Below, one piece after another: positions 1 to 10,526 of a stretch of DNA of 64,000 bases. Source of the DNA: Girardinichthys multiradiatus (Eukaryota; Chordata; Actinopteri; Cyprinodontiformes; Goodeidae); the NCBI RefSeq assembly GCF_021462225.1, contig NC_061804.1, positions 6,618,740 to 6,682,739 of the forward strand. The letters run 5' to 3'. The translations under genes were made by a program, and so were the position numbers. The notes under the pieces were generated by a model. The model was not told the DNA's origin and ran no database searches. It worked only from the letters and a program-made list of their open reading frames with translations. Within the stretch, counting starts at the first letter, position 1; every line of letters starts with the position of its first letter.

Positions 1-83
1 CAACATTAGGCCATTAATTAATGGAAATGAGTTATGGGTTTGAAGCAAAAAGATGTAACTTTCAGATGCTCTTCATCTTTGCG

Positions 84-240
84 ATAGGTTTAGGCTGCTG
101 GAGGACATGATGACCACTTTCCCTCACTCTGTTTCATACTACCAAAGTTTGTGTTGTTTGCTGATAGTATATGACTATATTTCCCTCTGCTTTTTTCTCT
201 TCCTAGAAGCTACACCTGGAACTGGTTCTCAAGTCATCGA
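84..240 (-). repeat. high-copy dispersed repeat, fragment (minus orientation)
   Basis: The reverse complement matches the repeat at about 14530-14690. Shared landmarks are TAGAAGCTACACCTGG and GGCTGCTGGAGGACATGATGACC. The apparent splice-acceptor-like TCTTCCTAG at about 208 is part of this repeat and not evidence of a host exon. Confidence 0.7.
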
Positions 241-459
241 GATGTCAATATAAGATCCAAAATTTTAAGTTGGTCTTAGTCAGATCCTTGTCCTGTTTTG
301 TTTTTTGTGTTACCTTAGATGTCATTTTATTTCTGCAATGCAGTTTTTGAATTTATGTTTATGGACATCCTGTCCCACCCTTTTATTTCCCGCAAGGAAA
401 ATAATTTTTGATAGCCGTCTGCCATTAAAGACTTTTAGGGCCCTGCCTTTAGTGTTTGT
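241..459. other. unassigned AT-rich intergenic DNA
   Basis: No exon, motif or repeat recognised; it may be the worn left end of the neighbouring Tc1 relic. Confidence 0.5.
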
Positions 460-1515
460 TTTCTATTTATTAAACACAAATGAAGTCACAACAATAATCC
501 GGTGAGTAATAAAGGATGTGACACCATATTCAATAGTTTGTAGAACTACCTTTTAGCAGACATTGCTCTCAATAGCCATTTGATGTCTGACTTTACCTCT
601 CACAAAATTGTGGAGAAACTTTGGTCGACTCTTCTTTCCAAAGTTTCTTAATTTATTTTTCTTTTGCAGAATTCACTAATGTAAAGTTATCTCAAAGTCC
701 CATCAAACCATTTCAAAATGGTGGAGGTCTGGACTTTCAACAATTGCAACATCTTGATTTTATTTCTTTTTCAGTCATTCTGTTGTAGATTTGCTGTTGT
801 GTATGAAATCATTGTTCTGTTCATCACACAGTTCTTGTCAAGTTAAGCTGCCATACAGATGACCTGACATTTGACTCTACTTTGATATACAAAGCACATA
901 TCATCATCGCTTCGCCACAATGCTAAAGGTTGTTTGAAATGTCTGGGTTGATATGCTGTGTTTGGTTTTCTCCAAAGACGAGGCTATTCATCATGGCCAA
1001 ACATTTCTAAATATTAATTCAGGCAGATGCAACTTTGCAAATCTCCTTCAGCCCTTCCAAAAGGCTATAATTGTTCAGTCTTTTTTCTAATAGTCCTATA
1101 TGAACTTTAATTACTTCTCAAAGGTATTTTAGAAGTAGTCAAATTAGCATTTCAATAACTGGTTTTTCAGATTAAAATAACCTTTTGATAAAAACAAAAT
1201 TGGGCCCACATTTCTGAATTTAAAATGTATTTTTTACTGGCTTGAAAACATCAGTTTGTGTGTAATTAATCTATATAATGTGTGTCCCTCAGTGAACTGA
1301 GTTACTAATCTAGGTAGATTTTTCAACAATATTGTAATTTATTGAATATTGCTGTATATACCCCACAGCAGGAACTTTACGAAACTCCTGTTTTTATAGA
1401 GATGGTCACACTGATGATAATGATTTAATCTAATCCATTTCATTAGAAACACTTGGCTTCTACTTTGTTTTTCAAATCCTAGAAAGCAGCGGGGATGTAC
1501 TTAGAATGCCATGGC
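460..1515 (-). mobile_element. degenerate Tc1/mariner relic, transposase in minus orientation
   Basis: The stretch follows the consensus of a common teleost Tc1 family whose ends read CAGTCATG...AAAGTAAGTACACCC. Recognisable blocks in order are: the CAATAGTTTGTAGAACTACC segment; the antisense of the DDE block near 720-800 (GGTCTGGACTTTCAAC); GATATGCTGTGTTTGGTTTTC; and the 3' block ending GCAGCGGGGATGTACTT. Many indels and stops; no open transposase frame remains. Confidence 0.7.
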
Positions 1516-1584
1516 CTCAGCATTATGTGTGAAGGAACGTGGAAGTTCACATAAAATTTTGAGCAGGTCAGAAAAAAAAAGAAA

Positions 1585-1612
1585 TAAATATATATATATA
1601 TATATATATTAT
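1585..1612. repeat. (TA)n microsatellite
   Basis: Simple alternating AT run inside the Tc1-relic region. Confidence 0.85.
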
Positions 1613-1835
1613 GTATGTATGCAGACATTTTAGATATTATTATATATATTATATATTTACAGAGATGTGCAATTAACAGAGAAGATGCAGCTGTGTTTAT
1701 GTTGATGATAAACAGAAATTCTAAAATCCTGATAGAAGTCTCAGAAAGGTCACAAATAAATCAAGCATACAAACACAATTGCTGTATGCTAAAATCCACA
1801 TTCAATTGAAACAGGAACATTAATCATGATAAAAC

Positions 1836-2010
1836 TAAATCAAGGTCACTGCTAATATTCTTCCATCTTTGCACTGGACTAACACACACCTATGCTCACC
1901 AGCATCAAACTACTTCAACTCCTGCTTTTCTAGAGGTGGCCACACTAGCTCATGATCAGTTAATCCAATGAATTAGATTGAACAGTATCTTGCTGGGGAA
2001 GATTTTCACA
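1836..2010 (-). mobile_element. second partial Tc1 copy, terminal part only
   Basis: Repeats the end of the preceding relic: AACACACACCTATGCTCACC, then CTCCTGCTTTTCTAGAGGTGGCCACAC parallels CTCCTGTTTTTATAGAGATGGTCACAC at about 1384. So two overlapping partial copies of one family lie in direct orientation. Confidence 0.6.
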
Positions 2011-2360
2011 CACAGCTTTTCCATTTTTGTTTCATTTTTGTTTAATAGATAACAGCAATGTGGAATCTGAAGTGTGTTGGAGGTCAGTTTAAAATAATTT
2101 AAAATCTGATGAAAACTAGACAAAATATATCATGTTCTGAAATGTAAAACCCTGGAGGGTATAAACTATTACTTGTTTACACTGTTTATCTATGGAATGC
2201 TGCTACAGTAAGAATAAAAAATAATCTGGTTTGTTTTGCTCTTGTGATTATTATTGCAAAAGGTAAAGCTGTCTCTCTCAACTGAGTTTAAAAACAACCT
2301 TAAGTAAACAAAAGTCATCTGTCTAGTTAATGCTTCCTCCTCCCTGTTTTGCTTTACACT
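2011..2360. other. unassigned DNA upstream of the galnt10 promoter
   Basis: AT-rich; no repeat or coding signature recognised. Confidence 0.5.
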
Positions 2361-2364
2361 GCGG

Positions 2365-2379
2365 TGCGCCCCCTAGCGG
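2365..2379 (-). promoter_or_regulatory. CTCF-like motif upstream of galnt10
   Basis: On the minus strand the sequence reads CCGCTAGGGGGCGCA, matching the vertebrate CTCF core (CC-x-C-T/C-AGGGGGC-G-C). It lies about 150 bp upstream of the start codon. A motif match alone does not prove binding. Confidence 0.5.
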
Positions 2380-2527
2380 TGGAACTCTGAGCTTGAACGG
2401 CGTCACACACGCCGGTGTCCGTTCCCACAGTCGGAGTGAAACTTGTCTGCGCTTCGGGAAAAAAAAACGGGGATTGTGCACTCGTCGCTCCAGACGGTTG
2501 TTATTTTTTCATCCTCCCAGGAGAGAC

Positions 2528-2686
2528 ATGAGGCGAAAGGAGAAGAGGCTGCTGCAGTTCGCCGGGCTGCTCATAGCGGCTCTCTTGTTTCTCCCTAACG
2601 TCGGTCTGTGGTCGCTGTACAGGGACCGAGTCTTCGACAGCTCGCCCGACGTGGTGGACGGTCCGGGCGGGATCCATGCGTTTCAG
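2528..2686 (+). CDS. galnt10: galnt10 coding exon 1 (cytosolic tail, signal anchor, start of stem)
   Basis: Polypeptide N-acetylgalactosaminyltransferase 10 is a Golgi type II membrane enzyme of family GT27. It transfers GalNAc from UDP-GalNAc to Ser/Thr of proteins, preferring partly glycosylated acceptors. The exon encodes 53 residues opening [10 protein letters not shown], which matches my recollection of the mammalian GALNT10 start, including the later LPNVGLW motif. Residues 2-8 are basic (cytosolic tail), about 11-30 are hydrophobic (signal anchor), and the rest begins the lumenal stem. The ATG is the first in this frame with a basic-then-hydrophobic start; it follows a GAGAGAC context. 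The exon ends TTTCAG before GTACGG, a phase 0 donor. The catalytic and lectin domains are encoded beyond the window. Identity is secure because exons 2 and 3 continue in phase. Confidence 0.95.
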
Positions 2687-2720
2687 GTACGGCAACGCTC
2701 GGCCTCGGCAGCCTGCGCTT

Positions 2721-3450
2721 CTCTCAGCCGTCTGTGTAATGGCTGTTATAAACACTTTAGATGTCTTGAGTTTGGCTGCAGTCGCTCAGACATTCAACGC
2801 AACACTCCCCCCGGCCCGGTGCCCTGCTGCTGCTGCTCTGAGCGGTTTGAGGCACTCAACCTTTTGCTACATTCCGACACTGTTTGTTGTTTTGTTAAAA
2901 AAAGACACACATGAAGCGTATTTTGTATGCCTGGTTAAATATGACTTCTGCATCCTGGATGTTAAGCGGAGCCACGTAGCTCAAGCGGAGGTAGACGTCA
3001 CAGAAACAAAGTTACATTGCCAGTGAGTTCAGGAAGTTGTCAGAACAGGAGGTGTTGCGTTCATAGGTTACAGAAAAGAGCAAACTTTTAGTCTTTGGCT
3101 TTAACTGAGAAATAAAAGCTTAAACCTCGTGTATAAACATAAAGCATCTTACATTTCAAATTAGCAGCAGGAAATGACAAGAAACAGGAGGTGCATAAAG
3201 TAGCCATGTGGTTACAAGTATTATAATAACTAGTTGACTGGAAACGACAGAATTTTTTTTTTTTTTGTGTGATTTCTGCCTCCTATAGATAACACAAATA
3301 AGAGAAAACTAGAAAATATTGGATAAGAAAAGTTTGTTTATGTTGCTCAGTTGAAAGTATGTGACGTTTTGTTGCTACTTTTGAGATTTTGTGTCTCAAA
3401 ACTTCCTTGCTTTTTTACAAAACAAAACATCACTGGAAAAGATATCAGCT
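2721..3450. other. start of galnt10 intron 1, unassigned
   Basis: Open frames here run from exon 1 through the donor into intron and show no domain. No repeat recognised. Confidence 0.5.
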
Positions 3451-3454
3451 GCAT

Positions 3455-3529
3455 TATACATACATATATATGTGTGTGTATGTATATATACATACATACA
3501 CATATGTGTGTGTGTGTGTGTGTGTGTGT
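3455..3529. repeat. TA/TG microsatellite
   Basis: Compound simple repeat: TACATACATATATA, then TGTGTGTA blocks, ending in a long TG run. Confidence 0.9.
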
Positions 3530-3879
3530 TTCATTCCTCCCTGTGACCTTTGGGATTATGTTCTTGCGTCAGGTGCAGTAAAAGTCCATGTGAGGGCCTA
3601 AATATCTTACTCACGGCACCTATGATAACTAATGATGATTGCATTCTAAAAAGTATTTTTTTGGATATTAATATTGCAAACACTGTTATTGTAATGATAA
3701 TATTTTTCATTATAATATTACCATCACAGAGTTATTTAGAGGCTCAAGGGATTTCAATTGTCCAATCCATGTATTACATGGATCTAGAGACAGTTTACAA
3801 CCACATTCAAGGCATTTAGTGGCCGGTGCTGCAGAAGAATGGAGTGCCGGGGAAATTCTTAAGGTGTGTTCAGTCCTTG

Positions 3880-5483
3880 TACAGGTCCTTCTCAAAATAT
3901 TAGCATATTGTGATAAAGTTCATTATTTTCCATAATGTCATGATGAAAATTTAACATTCATATATTTTAGATTCATTGCACACTAACTGAAATATTTCAG
4001 GTCTTTTATTGTCTTAATACGGATGATTTTGGCATACAGCTCATGAAAACCCAAAATTCCTATCTCACAAAATTAGCATATTTCATCCGACCAATAAAAG
4101 AAAAGTGTTTTTAATACAAAAAACGTCAACCTTCAAATAATCATGTACAGTTATACACTCAATACTTGGTCAGGAATCCTTTTGCAGAAATGACTGCTTC
4201 AATGCGGCGTGGCATGGAGGCAATCAGCCTGTGGCACTGCTGAGGTCTTATGGAGGCCCAGGATGCTTCGATAGCGGCCTTTAGCTCATCCAGAGTGTTG
4301 GGTCTTGAGTCTCTCAACGTTCTCTTCACAATATCCCACAGATTCTCTATGGGGTTCAGGTCAGGAGAGTTGGCAGGCCAATTGAGCACAGTGATACCAT
4401 GGTCAGAAAACCATTTACCAGTGGTTTTGGCACTGTGAGCAGGTGCCAGGTCGTGCTGAAAAATGAAATCTTCATTTCCATAAAGCTTTTCAGCAGATGG
4501 AAGCATGAAGTGCTCCAAAATCTCCTGATAGCTAGCTGCATTGACCCTGCCCTTGATAAAACACAGTGGTCCAACACCAGCAGCTGACACGGCACCCCAG
4601 ACCATCACTGACTGTGGGTACTTGACACTGGACTTGGCATTTCCTTCTCCCCAGTCTTTCTCCAGACTCTGGCACCTTGATTTCCGAATGACATGCAGAA
4701 TTTGCTTTCATCCGAAAAAAGTACTTTGGACCACTGAGCAACAGTCCAGTGCTGCTTCTCTGTAGCCCAGGTCAGGCGCTTCTGCCGCTGTTTCTGGTTC
4801 AAAAGTGGCTTGACCTGGGGAATGCGGCACCTGTAGCCCATTCCCTGCACACGCCTGTGCACGGTGGCTCTGGATGTTTCTACTCCAGACTCAGTCCACT
4901 GCTTCCGCAGGTCCCCCAAGATCTGGAATCGGCCCTTCTCCACAATCTTCCTCAGTGTCCGGTCACCTCTTCTCGTTGTGCAGCGTTTTCTGCCACACTT
5001 TTTCCTTCCCACAGACTTCCCGCTGAGGTGCCTTGATACAGCACTCTGGGAACAGCCTATTCATTCAGAAATTTCTTTCTGTGTCTTACCCTCTTGCTTG
5101 AGGGTGTCAATAGTGGCCTTCGGGACAGCAGTCAGGTCGGCAGTCTTACCCATGATTGGGGTTTTGAGTGATGAACCAGGCTGGGAGTTTTAAAGGCCTC
5201 AGGAATCTTTTGCAGGTGTTTAGAGTTAACTCGTTGATTCAGATAATTAGGTTCATAGCTCGTTTAGAGACCCTTTTAATAATATGCTAATTTTGTGAGA
5301 TAGGAATTTTGGGTTTTCATGAGCTGTATGCCAAAATCATCCGTATTAAGACAATAAAAGACCTGAAATATTTCAGTTAGTGTGCAATGAATCTAAAATA
5401 TATGAATGTTAAATTTTCATCATGACATTATGGAAAATAATGAACTTCATCACAATATGCTAATATTTTGAGAAGGACCTGTA
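3880..5483 (-). mobile_element. Tc1 element copy A, complete, ~200 bp terminal inverted repeats
   Basis: Starts CAGGTCCTTCTCAAAATATT at 3882 and ends with its inverse at 5481, flanked by TA on both sides, the Tc1/mariner target duplication. The inverted repeats run 3882-4081 and 5282-5481, 200 bp each and nearly identical. One minus-strand transposase gene lies between. It is almost the same as the copy at 16958-18567, so both are probably recent insertions of one family. Confidence 0.95.
4159..5153 (-). pseudogene. Tc1 (DD34E) transposase pseudogene, copy A
   Basis: This family has an N-terminal paired-like helix-turn-helix DNA-binding region and a C-terminal DDE catalytic domain that cuts and pastes the element. 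The start codon is at 5153 on the minus strand. A TGA at 5061-5063 interrupts the frame at codon 31, where copy B reads a sense codon. A 10 bp deletion near 4634-4640, relative to copy B, shifts the frame. Catalytic landmarks: FSDESKF (first Asp), FQHDLAPAHS (second Asp) and NPIENLWD (Glu), with 34 residues between the last two. It ends KGFLTKY. Not able to make a full protein. Confidence 0.93.
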
Positions 5484-5760
5484 TACCCAAAGTAAGAGCT
5501 GTATTGCATCCTTTGCAGAAAGCCCAGCTTGTTCCCAGTGCAGGTTCGACAACTCTAGAGCTGGCCATGATCATGTCTATGGCTTTCATAGAGAGGATCT
5601 CGAGGTATTGTCATCGAGAGGCAGATGTCTGGTTTAGGAACGTCAGGGTTTTGTGTTTGCTCTTTGCTAGTGATGTAGTTCTGTTGGACTCACCAGGCCA
5701 TGAACTTCAGAGTGCAGTGGAGGGGTTCAAAGCTGAGTGTAAATCTGCAAGAAAAAGACC
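5484..5760 (+). pseudogene. non-LTR reverse transcriptase fragment
   Basis: Translation in the frame from 5468 gives FIERISRYCHREADVWFRN then VLCLLFASDVVLLDSPGHEL and AVEGFKAECKSA. This resembles the catalytic box of fish LINE reverse transcriptases, where FADDVVLL is expected; here one Asp is replaced (FASD). Only about 90 codons remain. I cannot assign the LINE clade. Confidence 0.7.
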
Positions 5761-6270
5761 ACATCCACACGGAGCAGAAGATGGTATTCGCACAGAAATG
5801 TTTCACCCTAAAGATGAAATCACCCAAAGCAAAAGGAGCTGTAATAGATGTTGTAATACTTATGCCACGTCTGTGAATGCCGCTGTATCGCTGCAACAGA
5901 AGTAAAGAATTTCACATTACGCATATGCGTGAAAATGTAGGAAGAAGAAGAGCAATACCAGTACCCCCTTCTCATGGCCCATTAGGTTGTTCCCTGCCCA
6001 GGAACTAAGCAGTTGTGGCGAACATAGTTTTCCAACAGCAGTTTTCACTCACACTCACCTTTGAGGAGCAAAAAATGTTAGTGTGCAGTCCACAATAAAT
6101 GTAATAAGTAAGGGCTGTCCACACGTAGCGCCACAACTACATTTGAAACTCTGGTAACAGGTTTCAAATGTAGTCGGTTTCGGTGCCGCTTTGTGTGGAC
6201 GGGACCCCCTTATCTGACCAAGAAGCTTTGCGGATACTCACAAACCCGGCTTTGTGTGGACGGGGCCTAA
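5751..6270. mobile_element. possible hAT/MITE relic with CCACACGG ends and internal hairpin
   Basis: The motif CCACA(C)GGAGC / TGTGTGGACGGG recurs at about 5760, 6117, 6195 and 6250 in opposing orientations. 6118-6210 folds back: ACTACATTTGAAAC pairs with GTTTCAAATGTAGT. The ends resemble abundant fish MITEs with GTCCACACGG termini. Borders and target duplication are not resolved. Confidence 0.4.
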
Positions 6271-7194
6271 GAGTCAGCTCCTGTATGCCTAAGGGCATGG
6301 TCTTTAACCGTAAAAGAATGGCTTGCTGGTTGGGGATAAGCCACTTCAGATGACAGGGGATCTCCTGGGTGCATTTGCCTCAAAGGTTTGGGAGCTGAGT
6401 ACAAGAAGGGTATACAGAAAAAGCAGAAGCACAGCGCCTCATGCACTTTCTATGGAGAGGAAAACAATAACAATGCATTAAGGTGCTACTTGTTCACCAA
6501 TAAATGCTGGACTGTATGGGTGACTTGTTGGGCTGTAGACTTCCAGACTAGCACATAAATACTGTAGTACACTACTGCAACCATTCCCAGTCTTTCTGAA
6601 AGACACATTCATGATGGATTTAGAGCTTGAGGGCCACAAGGAAACGTCAAACAGGTGTCTGTCTTTGGTTCAATAGATACAGTTGTTTGCTTTGCAAAAG
6701 ATGAAAGTGACATATTCAGATGATTCTAATCAGCCACGTTTTATGCTTTCATACACTCTCCTCTCCATCAGACACACACACACACACACAATGTCTAAAG
6801 ACACTTCAACATTTGAACTGGGAAGGCTAGGGAACAAAAACCTGAATTTCGGAATTTCCACATCAACCTCCACCATGCCTGAATGTGAAAACAAGGTGTT
6901 TAAGACAATCTCTGCTTTAGTGTTATAGATGTGCCTAAACTGGTGACTTGTGGCTGAAGCTCTTTTTCCATAGTTCTTTTTATGAAAGCATTTAGACAGA
7001 GGCAGATTTCTGAGATTACTCTGTACTGTATGTTTTGCATGCAAACACTCATGGCAGCGAGTACTGTCCTTATCGTATTTAGCTCTGAGTATAGTTACAA
7101 GCTGCTGGTCGTTCATCATCTTTTATACTGGACATTGACTGTTTAGTGTTTCAAATTTGGAAACTGAAATCATTGCTGTTACTTCTTTGCAAAA
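6271..7194. other. unassigned intron DNA with a short (CA)n
   Basis: A CA repeat at about 6771-6790; otherwise nothing recognised. Open frames on both strands lack domains. Confidence 0.5.
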
Positions 7195-7455
7195 TAGCTC
7201 AAGCTTAGTTATATTGGATGTAGAGCATCTGTGAACTTTAATTTCCAGGCATTAATAAAGATTTTGAATTGGATTTAGGTCTGGACTTTGACTGGGCCAG
7301 TTTAACACAGGAATGTCCTTCGGTCTAAACCATTCTATTGCATCTCTGGCAGTATGGTTGAGCTGTTCTCCTGTTGGAAGGTGAATCTCCTGCCCAGTCT
7401 CAAGTCTTTTGCTGCGTCTGCAAGGTATTGCCCCTTTTTAGTGCTGCACAAGGGG

Positions 7456-8133
7456 CATCATAGGGATTCCTGCATAGGGATGATCTTGTGTGGGCAATAT
7501 GAATGTTAAATATTGCAATGACGATTTCACTGCAATGAATCCACATCTTCCTCACTCTGCTCTTTCTCATGAAGAAGCTATGAAGCTTTCAACTCGCTTT
7601 GTGACATCATCTGTTCCAGGTGTGGGCAAACTTCTTTTAAAAGCTTAAATATCTTAATGGTGTGCAAAATAGGAATTCCTGATACTTGGAATTGGGGGTG
7701 CACAATATCAGGAAAATATAGTTAAAAACTGGATAACAATATCAATTATGATTATACCACATTGTCTGGACTCTATTCTTTCTTTACCATTGTTCAGTGT
7801 CCCCACAACTCTACATGAGCTTCATCATCTGAGACACTAAACATACACATCCTGTGTGGGCACTAAGTGCATCCAAATGGCCAAATATATTACTGATGCG
7901 CAGTTTGAATGCTCAACGCTTGAAGTATAATATAATATTGCATGAAACCAATAATTTATTATTGCAATATTGCACACATTGATATTGAGATGACTGCTCG
8001 CAACCAATATATTGTGCAGCCTTACTTGCAATTCAATAACCAACAAACATTGCACTCCAAACAGTCTATTGCTTTAATAATTTTGCACTGATTGATATTC
8101 TGATAACTGTATTTGGGATATATTGTGCAGCCC
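7456..8133. mobile_element. outer hAT-like MITE inside the Tc1 relic
   Basis: Bounded by TAGTGCTGCACAA on the left and TATTGTGCAGCCCTA on the right, inverted ends typical of fish hAT MITEs with a GGGCTGCACAATAT terminus. The host duplication is not clear. It itself contains a further MITE (7693-8024). Confidence 0.5.
7693..8024. mobile_element. inner hAT-like MITE with near-perfect 8 bp duplication
   Basis: Ends are TGGGGGTGCACAATATC and ATATATTGTGCAGCCTTA (inverted). The flanks are CTTGGAAT (7685-7692) and CTTGCAAT (8025-8032), an 8 bp target duplication with one mismatch, as hAT transposases make. 332 bp, non-coding. Confidence 0.7.
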
Positions 8134-8205
8134 TATCTTGCATTTTAGCTCTACCTTCCCATCAGTTCTCACCAGCTTCCCTGTCTCTGCTGAGGAAGAG
8201 CCTCT

Positions 8206-9160
8206 TTACATTTTCTCCATTGACTTCCTTTTGTTACTTGAACCTAATTTATTAAACGTCTTCAACAGTGGAAGAATATGCAATTATGTTGGTTGGTTGT
8301 TAGTCTAGACCACAAAAACGTTCAGTTTTTTCTGCTGCTTTTTTTAAAGAACAAAGCTCCTAACAAAACTGAACCTCTTTGGCAGACAATAACAGCTTCT
8401 CCAATTCAAATGAGGCTAAATCTGCTGAATGGAGGCTTTCATGAATGGTATGTGTGTCTAAGTGAGTGTTTTGCAACAAATTTACCAACTTCAGTGAGCC
8501 GAGAGTTGGAGTAAAGATGACCAAATCTGGATTAGATTGCTGTTGTTATTGGCAAACCTTATCTTCAAGTAGAATAAAAGTGGAGTAAACCTTCTGTAAA
8601 TAATTCCAGTTATTATCAGTGAAATCTTCGGTGTCTTATCAGCAGATAAGAAGAAATTGTGGGGATGACAAAGCCAGCTGACCCTGCATAAATTTCCTCC
8701 CTGGTTACTTTTGTATGTCTTCTCAATTGACATCTTAAATGATGCAATGAGTGGAGATTAAAGGACGTCAGGGCGTCAACCTGGTACACATTAGCAAACT
8801 GTGACATAACAGCTGTCGCTTCCAGAGCTGTTTGATGCGAGTGATGAGCTGATATATAAAAAATAAAATAAACTGATGCCAATTGCTGCCAACAGCACAG
8901 AAGAAATTAAAGATTTAATGAGTTCAACAAATTCTGTTTCCAACATCAGAAATGGTTGTGCAGCACCTTTTTAAAACACTAAAGGTGAGTAAAAACACAT
9001 AACGGCAACATGAACATTTAAAAAAAGTGTCCAAAACACTGGAAGTGTGGGTTAAAAAAAGCGAATAGCTTACCAGTCGAAACATTAAAAATCTTTATTC
9101 AATGTAGCCTTTTAAAAAGTTACGTGTATGTAGTAACCACAGAGATTTTGCTATTTTTTA
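8206..9160. other. unassigned intron DNA
   Basis: AT-rich, no recognised repeat or exon. Confidence 0.5.
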
Positions 9161-9161
9161 A

Positions 9162-10276
9162 CAGTGGCACTTTTCAAAATAATAGCATTTTTTTCTACCA
9201 ACTCAAACAAGAAGATTTAGCTTCTCTGTGGGACGGGTAGAACCATTTCTGCATGGAGTTCAACAACTTTTGGTGCCTGTGAACATATATTGAACATATA
9301 TTCCAGCCAAGTACAACTCAACTACATTCCTCAGTTCCGCTGCATTTCTTTGTTTTGTCTCTGAAACAGGATGTACGGTTTCACCCCACAGGTTTTCTAT
9401 TGGATTAGTGCCCAGGGATTGGGCTGGCTGCTCCATAACATTAATCTTGTTGGTCTGGAACCAAGATGCTGCTCGGTTATTGGTTTCTTTGAGCTCGTTG
9501 TTTAAACACCCATTTTGAGAGCATTGCCTCTTCAGCACAAGGCAGCCTGACCTCTTTAAGTATTGTGATGGATTCTAACTGATTCATAATTCCTGGTATG
9601 TGATTTATAGCTTCCATACAATAGTATGAAAAAACATCACCATAGCATGATTCCTAAAAGACAGCATCAGATGAATGTCAGAAAATACGCCTCTAATATT
9701 ATCTGTATAGTAATTTTTACAGTACTCACAGGGAACTATGGAGCTTCTTTGATTACTCCGAAGCTGATTGTCATTGTCTGAGTCTGTGCCATTTTGGTTA
9801 TTTCTCGATTCATATACATGGTAGTTTTGTTTTCTTCCATGTCTGTCTGGTTTTGGTTTTCATTTTAAAGCATTTAAAATAATTTTAGGTGGGCAGCCTA
9901 TCATTTTTACCACTTTATACACTTTCTGATCTCCAATAAATGTTTTAATCAAGGTATACTGCTCTCCTGAGCAATGTTTGGAACAACTGATTTTATTCAG
10001 TTGTACACTTATTAACTTTGACCAGCATGTGCAACATTTGTTGCCTTCATCCTTAAATAAGGGCCCGTTTGACACCTTTTTACAGAATTAATGGCTTCAT
10101 GGGCTGAGCTGCCATTATTTCGAAAAGGTCTCTTTCTAATAATGATTACACAGAATCAGCAACCTGCTCGTTGACTGCTGCGGATGTTAGTTTGGTTTCT
10201 ACATTTACTAGATTATTTGTCATGCAGAAATATATTTTCCATCCAGAAATTTGTGCTTTTATTTTGAACACAACTG
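9162..10276 (-). mobile_element. degenerate Tc1-like relic, transposase in minus orientation
   Basis: The left end ACAGTGGCACTTTTCAAAATA and right end TTTTATTTTGAACACAACTGT are inverted relatives. The minus strand at 9260-9538 reads SWFQTNKINVMEQPAQS, then NPIENLWGETV, which is the second half of a Tc1 DDE domain; the aligned first part and helix-turn-helix are decayed. No intact protein. TA flank present on the right only. Confidence 0.65.
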
Positions 10277-10526
10277 TATGTATGGTGTGGAAAAAAAGAA
10301 ACAAAAACTTGGAGAAGGGTTGATACCAGCAGGAAATGCATTTAAGAATAAGTGTGTTTTTAGGCAGGATTTGAAAAGTGGGAGAGAGTCAGTGATGCAG
10401 ATATAAGGAGGGAGAGAGGTCCTTAAGTTAGGGGCAGAGCGACGGAAAGCTCTAAACCCCATGGTATAACACAGGTGAGTGTAAGAGAAAGATCTGAGAA
10501 TCTCTAGAAGAAATAGGGGAGACATA
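10277..10526 (-). pseudogene. LINE reverse-transcriptase C-terminal fragment
   Basis: The minus strand reads FRAFRRSAPNLRTSLPP, then TDSLPLFKSCLKTHLF. This is a C-terminal motif I associate with abundant fish non-LTR elements (RAFxxAAPxLWNSLP...FKSxLKTHLF). It is cut on one side by the Tc1 element starting at 10527. Confidence 0.55.

Larger units (their letters stand above)
2361..2720 (+). promoter_or_regulatory. galnt10: CpG-rich galnt10 promoter and 5' UTR
   Basis: A local rise in G+C and CpG density in otherwise AT-rich DNA, with many CG dinucleotides on both sides of the ATG at 2528. No TATA box is evident. Position and composition fit a CpG-island promoter driving galnt10. The exact transcription start cannot be read from sequence. 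Confidence 0.65.
7195..8205 (-). mobile_element. Tc1 relic split by hAT-like MITE insertions
   Basis: At 7255-7310 the minus strand reads the Tc1 block [13 protein letters not shown] with small breaks. The family's next block (antisense of VRVDGK, written CTTCCCATCAGTTCTCACCAGCTTCCCTG) resumes only at about 8146. The 7450-8140 interval is therefore inserted sequence. No intact frame. Confidence 0.7.

Noticed and set aside
192..255. A splice-acceptor-like TCTCTTCCTAG followed by a short open frame ending in TAA, suggesting the last exon of an upstream gene
   Set aside because: The same TAGAAGCTACACCTGG sequence occurs in reverse in the dispersed repeat at about 14550; it is repeat sequence, not a host exon.
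2501..2755. Minus-strand open frame opposite exon 1
   Set aside because: Shadow of the CpG-rich coding exon; no domain.
2330..2914. 194-codon plus-strand open frame over galnt10 exon 1
   Set aside because: It is the galnt10 exon frame extended upstream into the 5' UTR and downstream through the splice donor at 2687; only 2528-2686 is coding.
4250..5193. Several plus-strand open frames across Tc1 copy A (and the same at 17326-18279)
   Set aside because: They are antisense shadows of the transposase and repeat identically in both copies.
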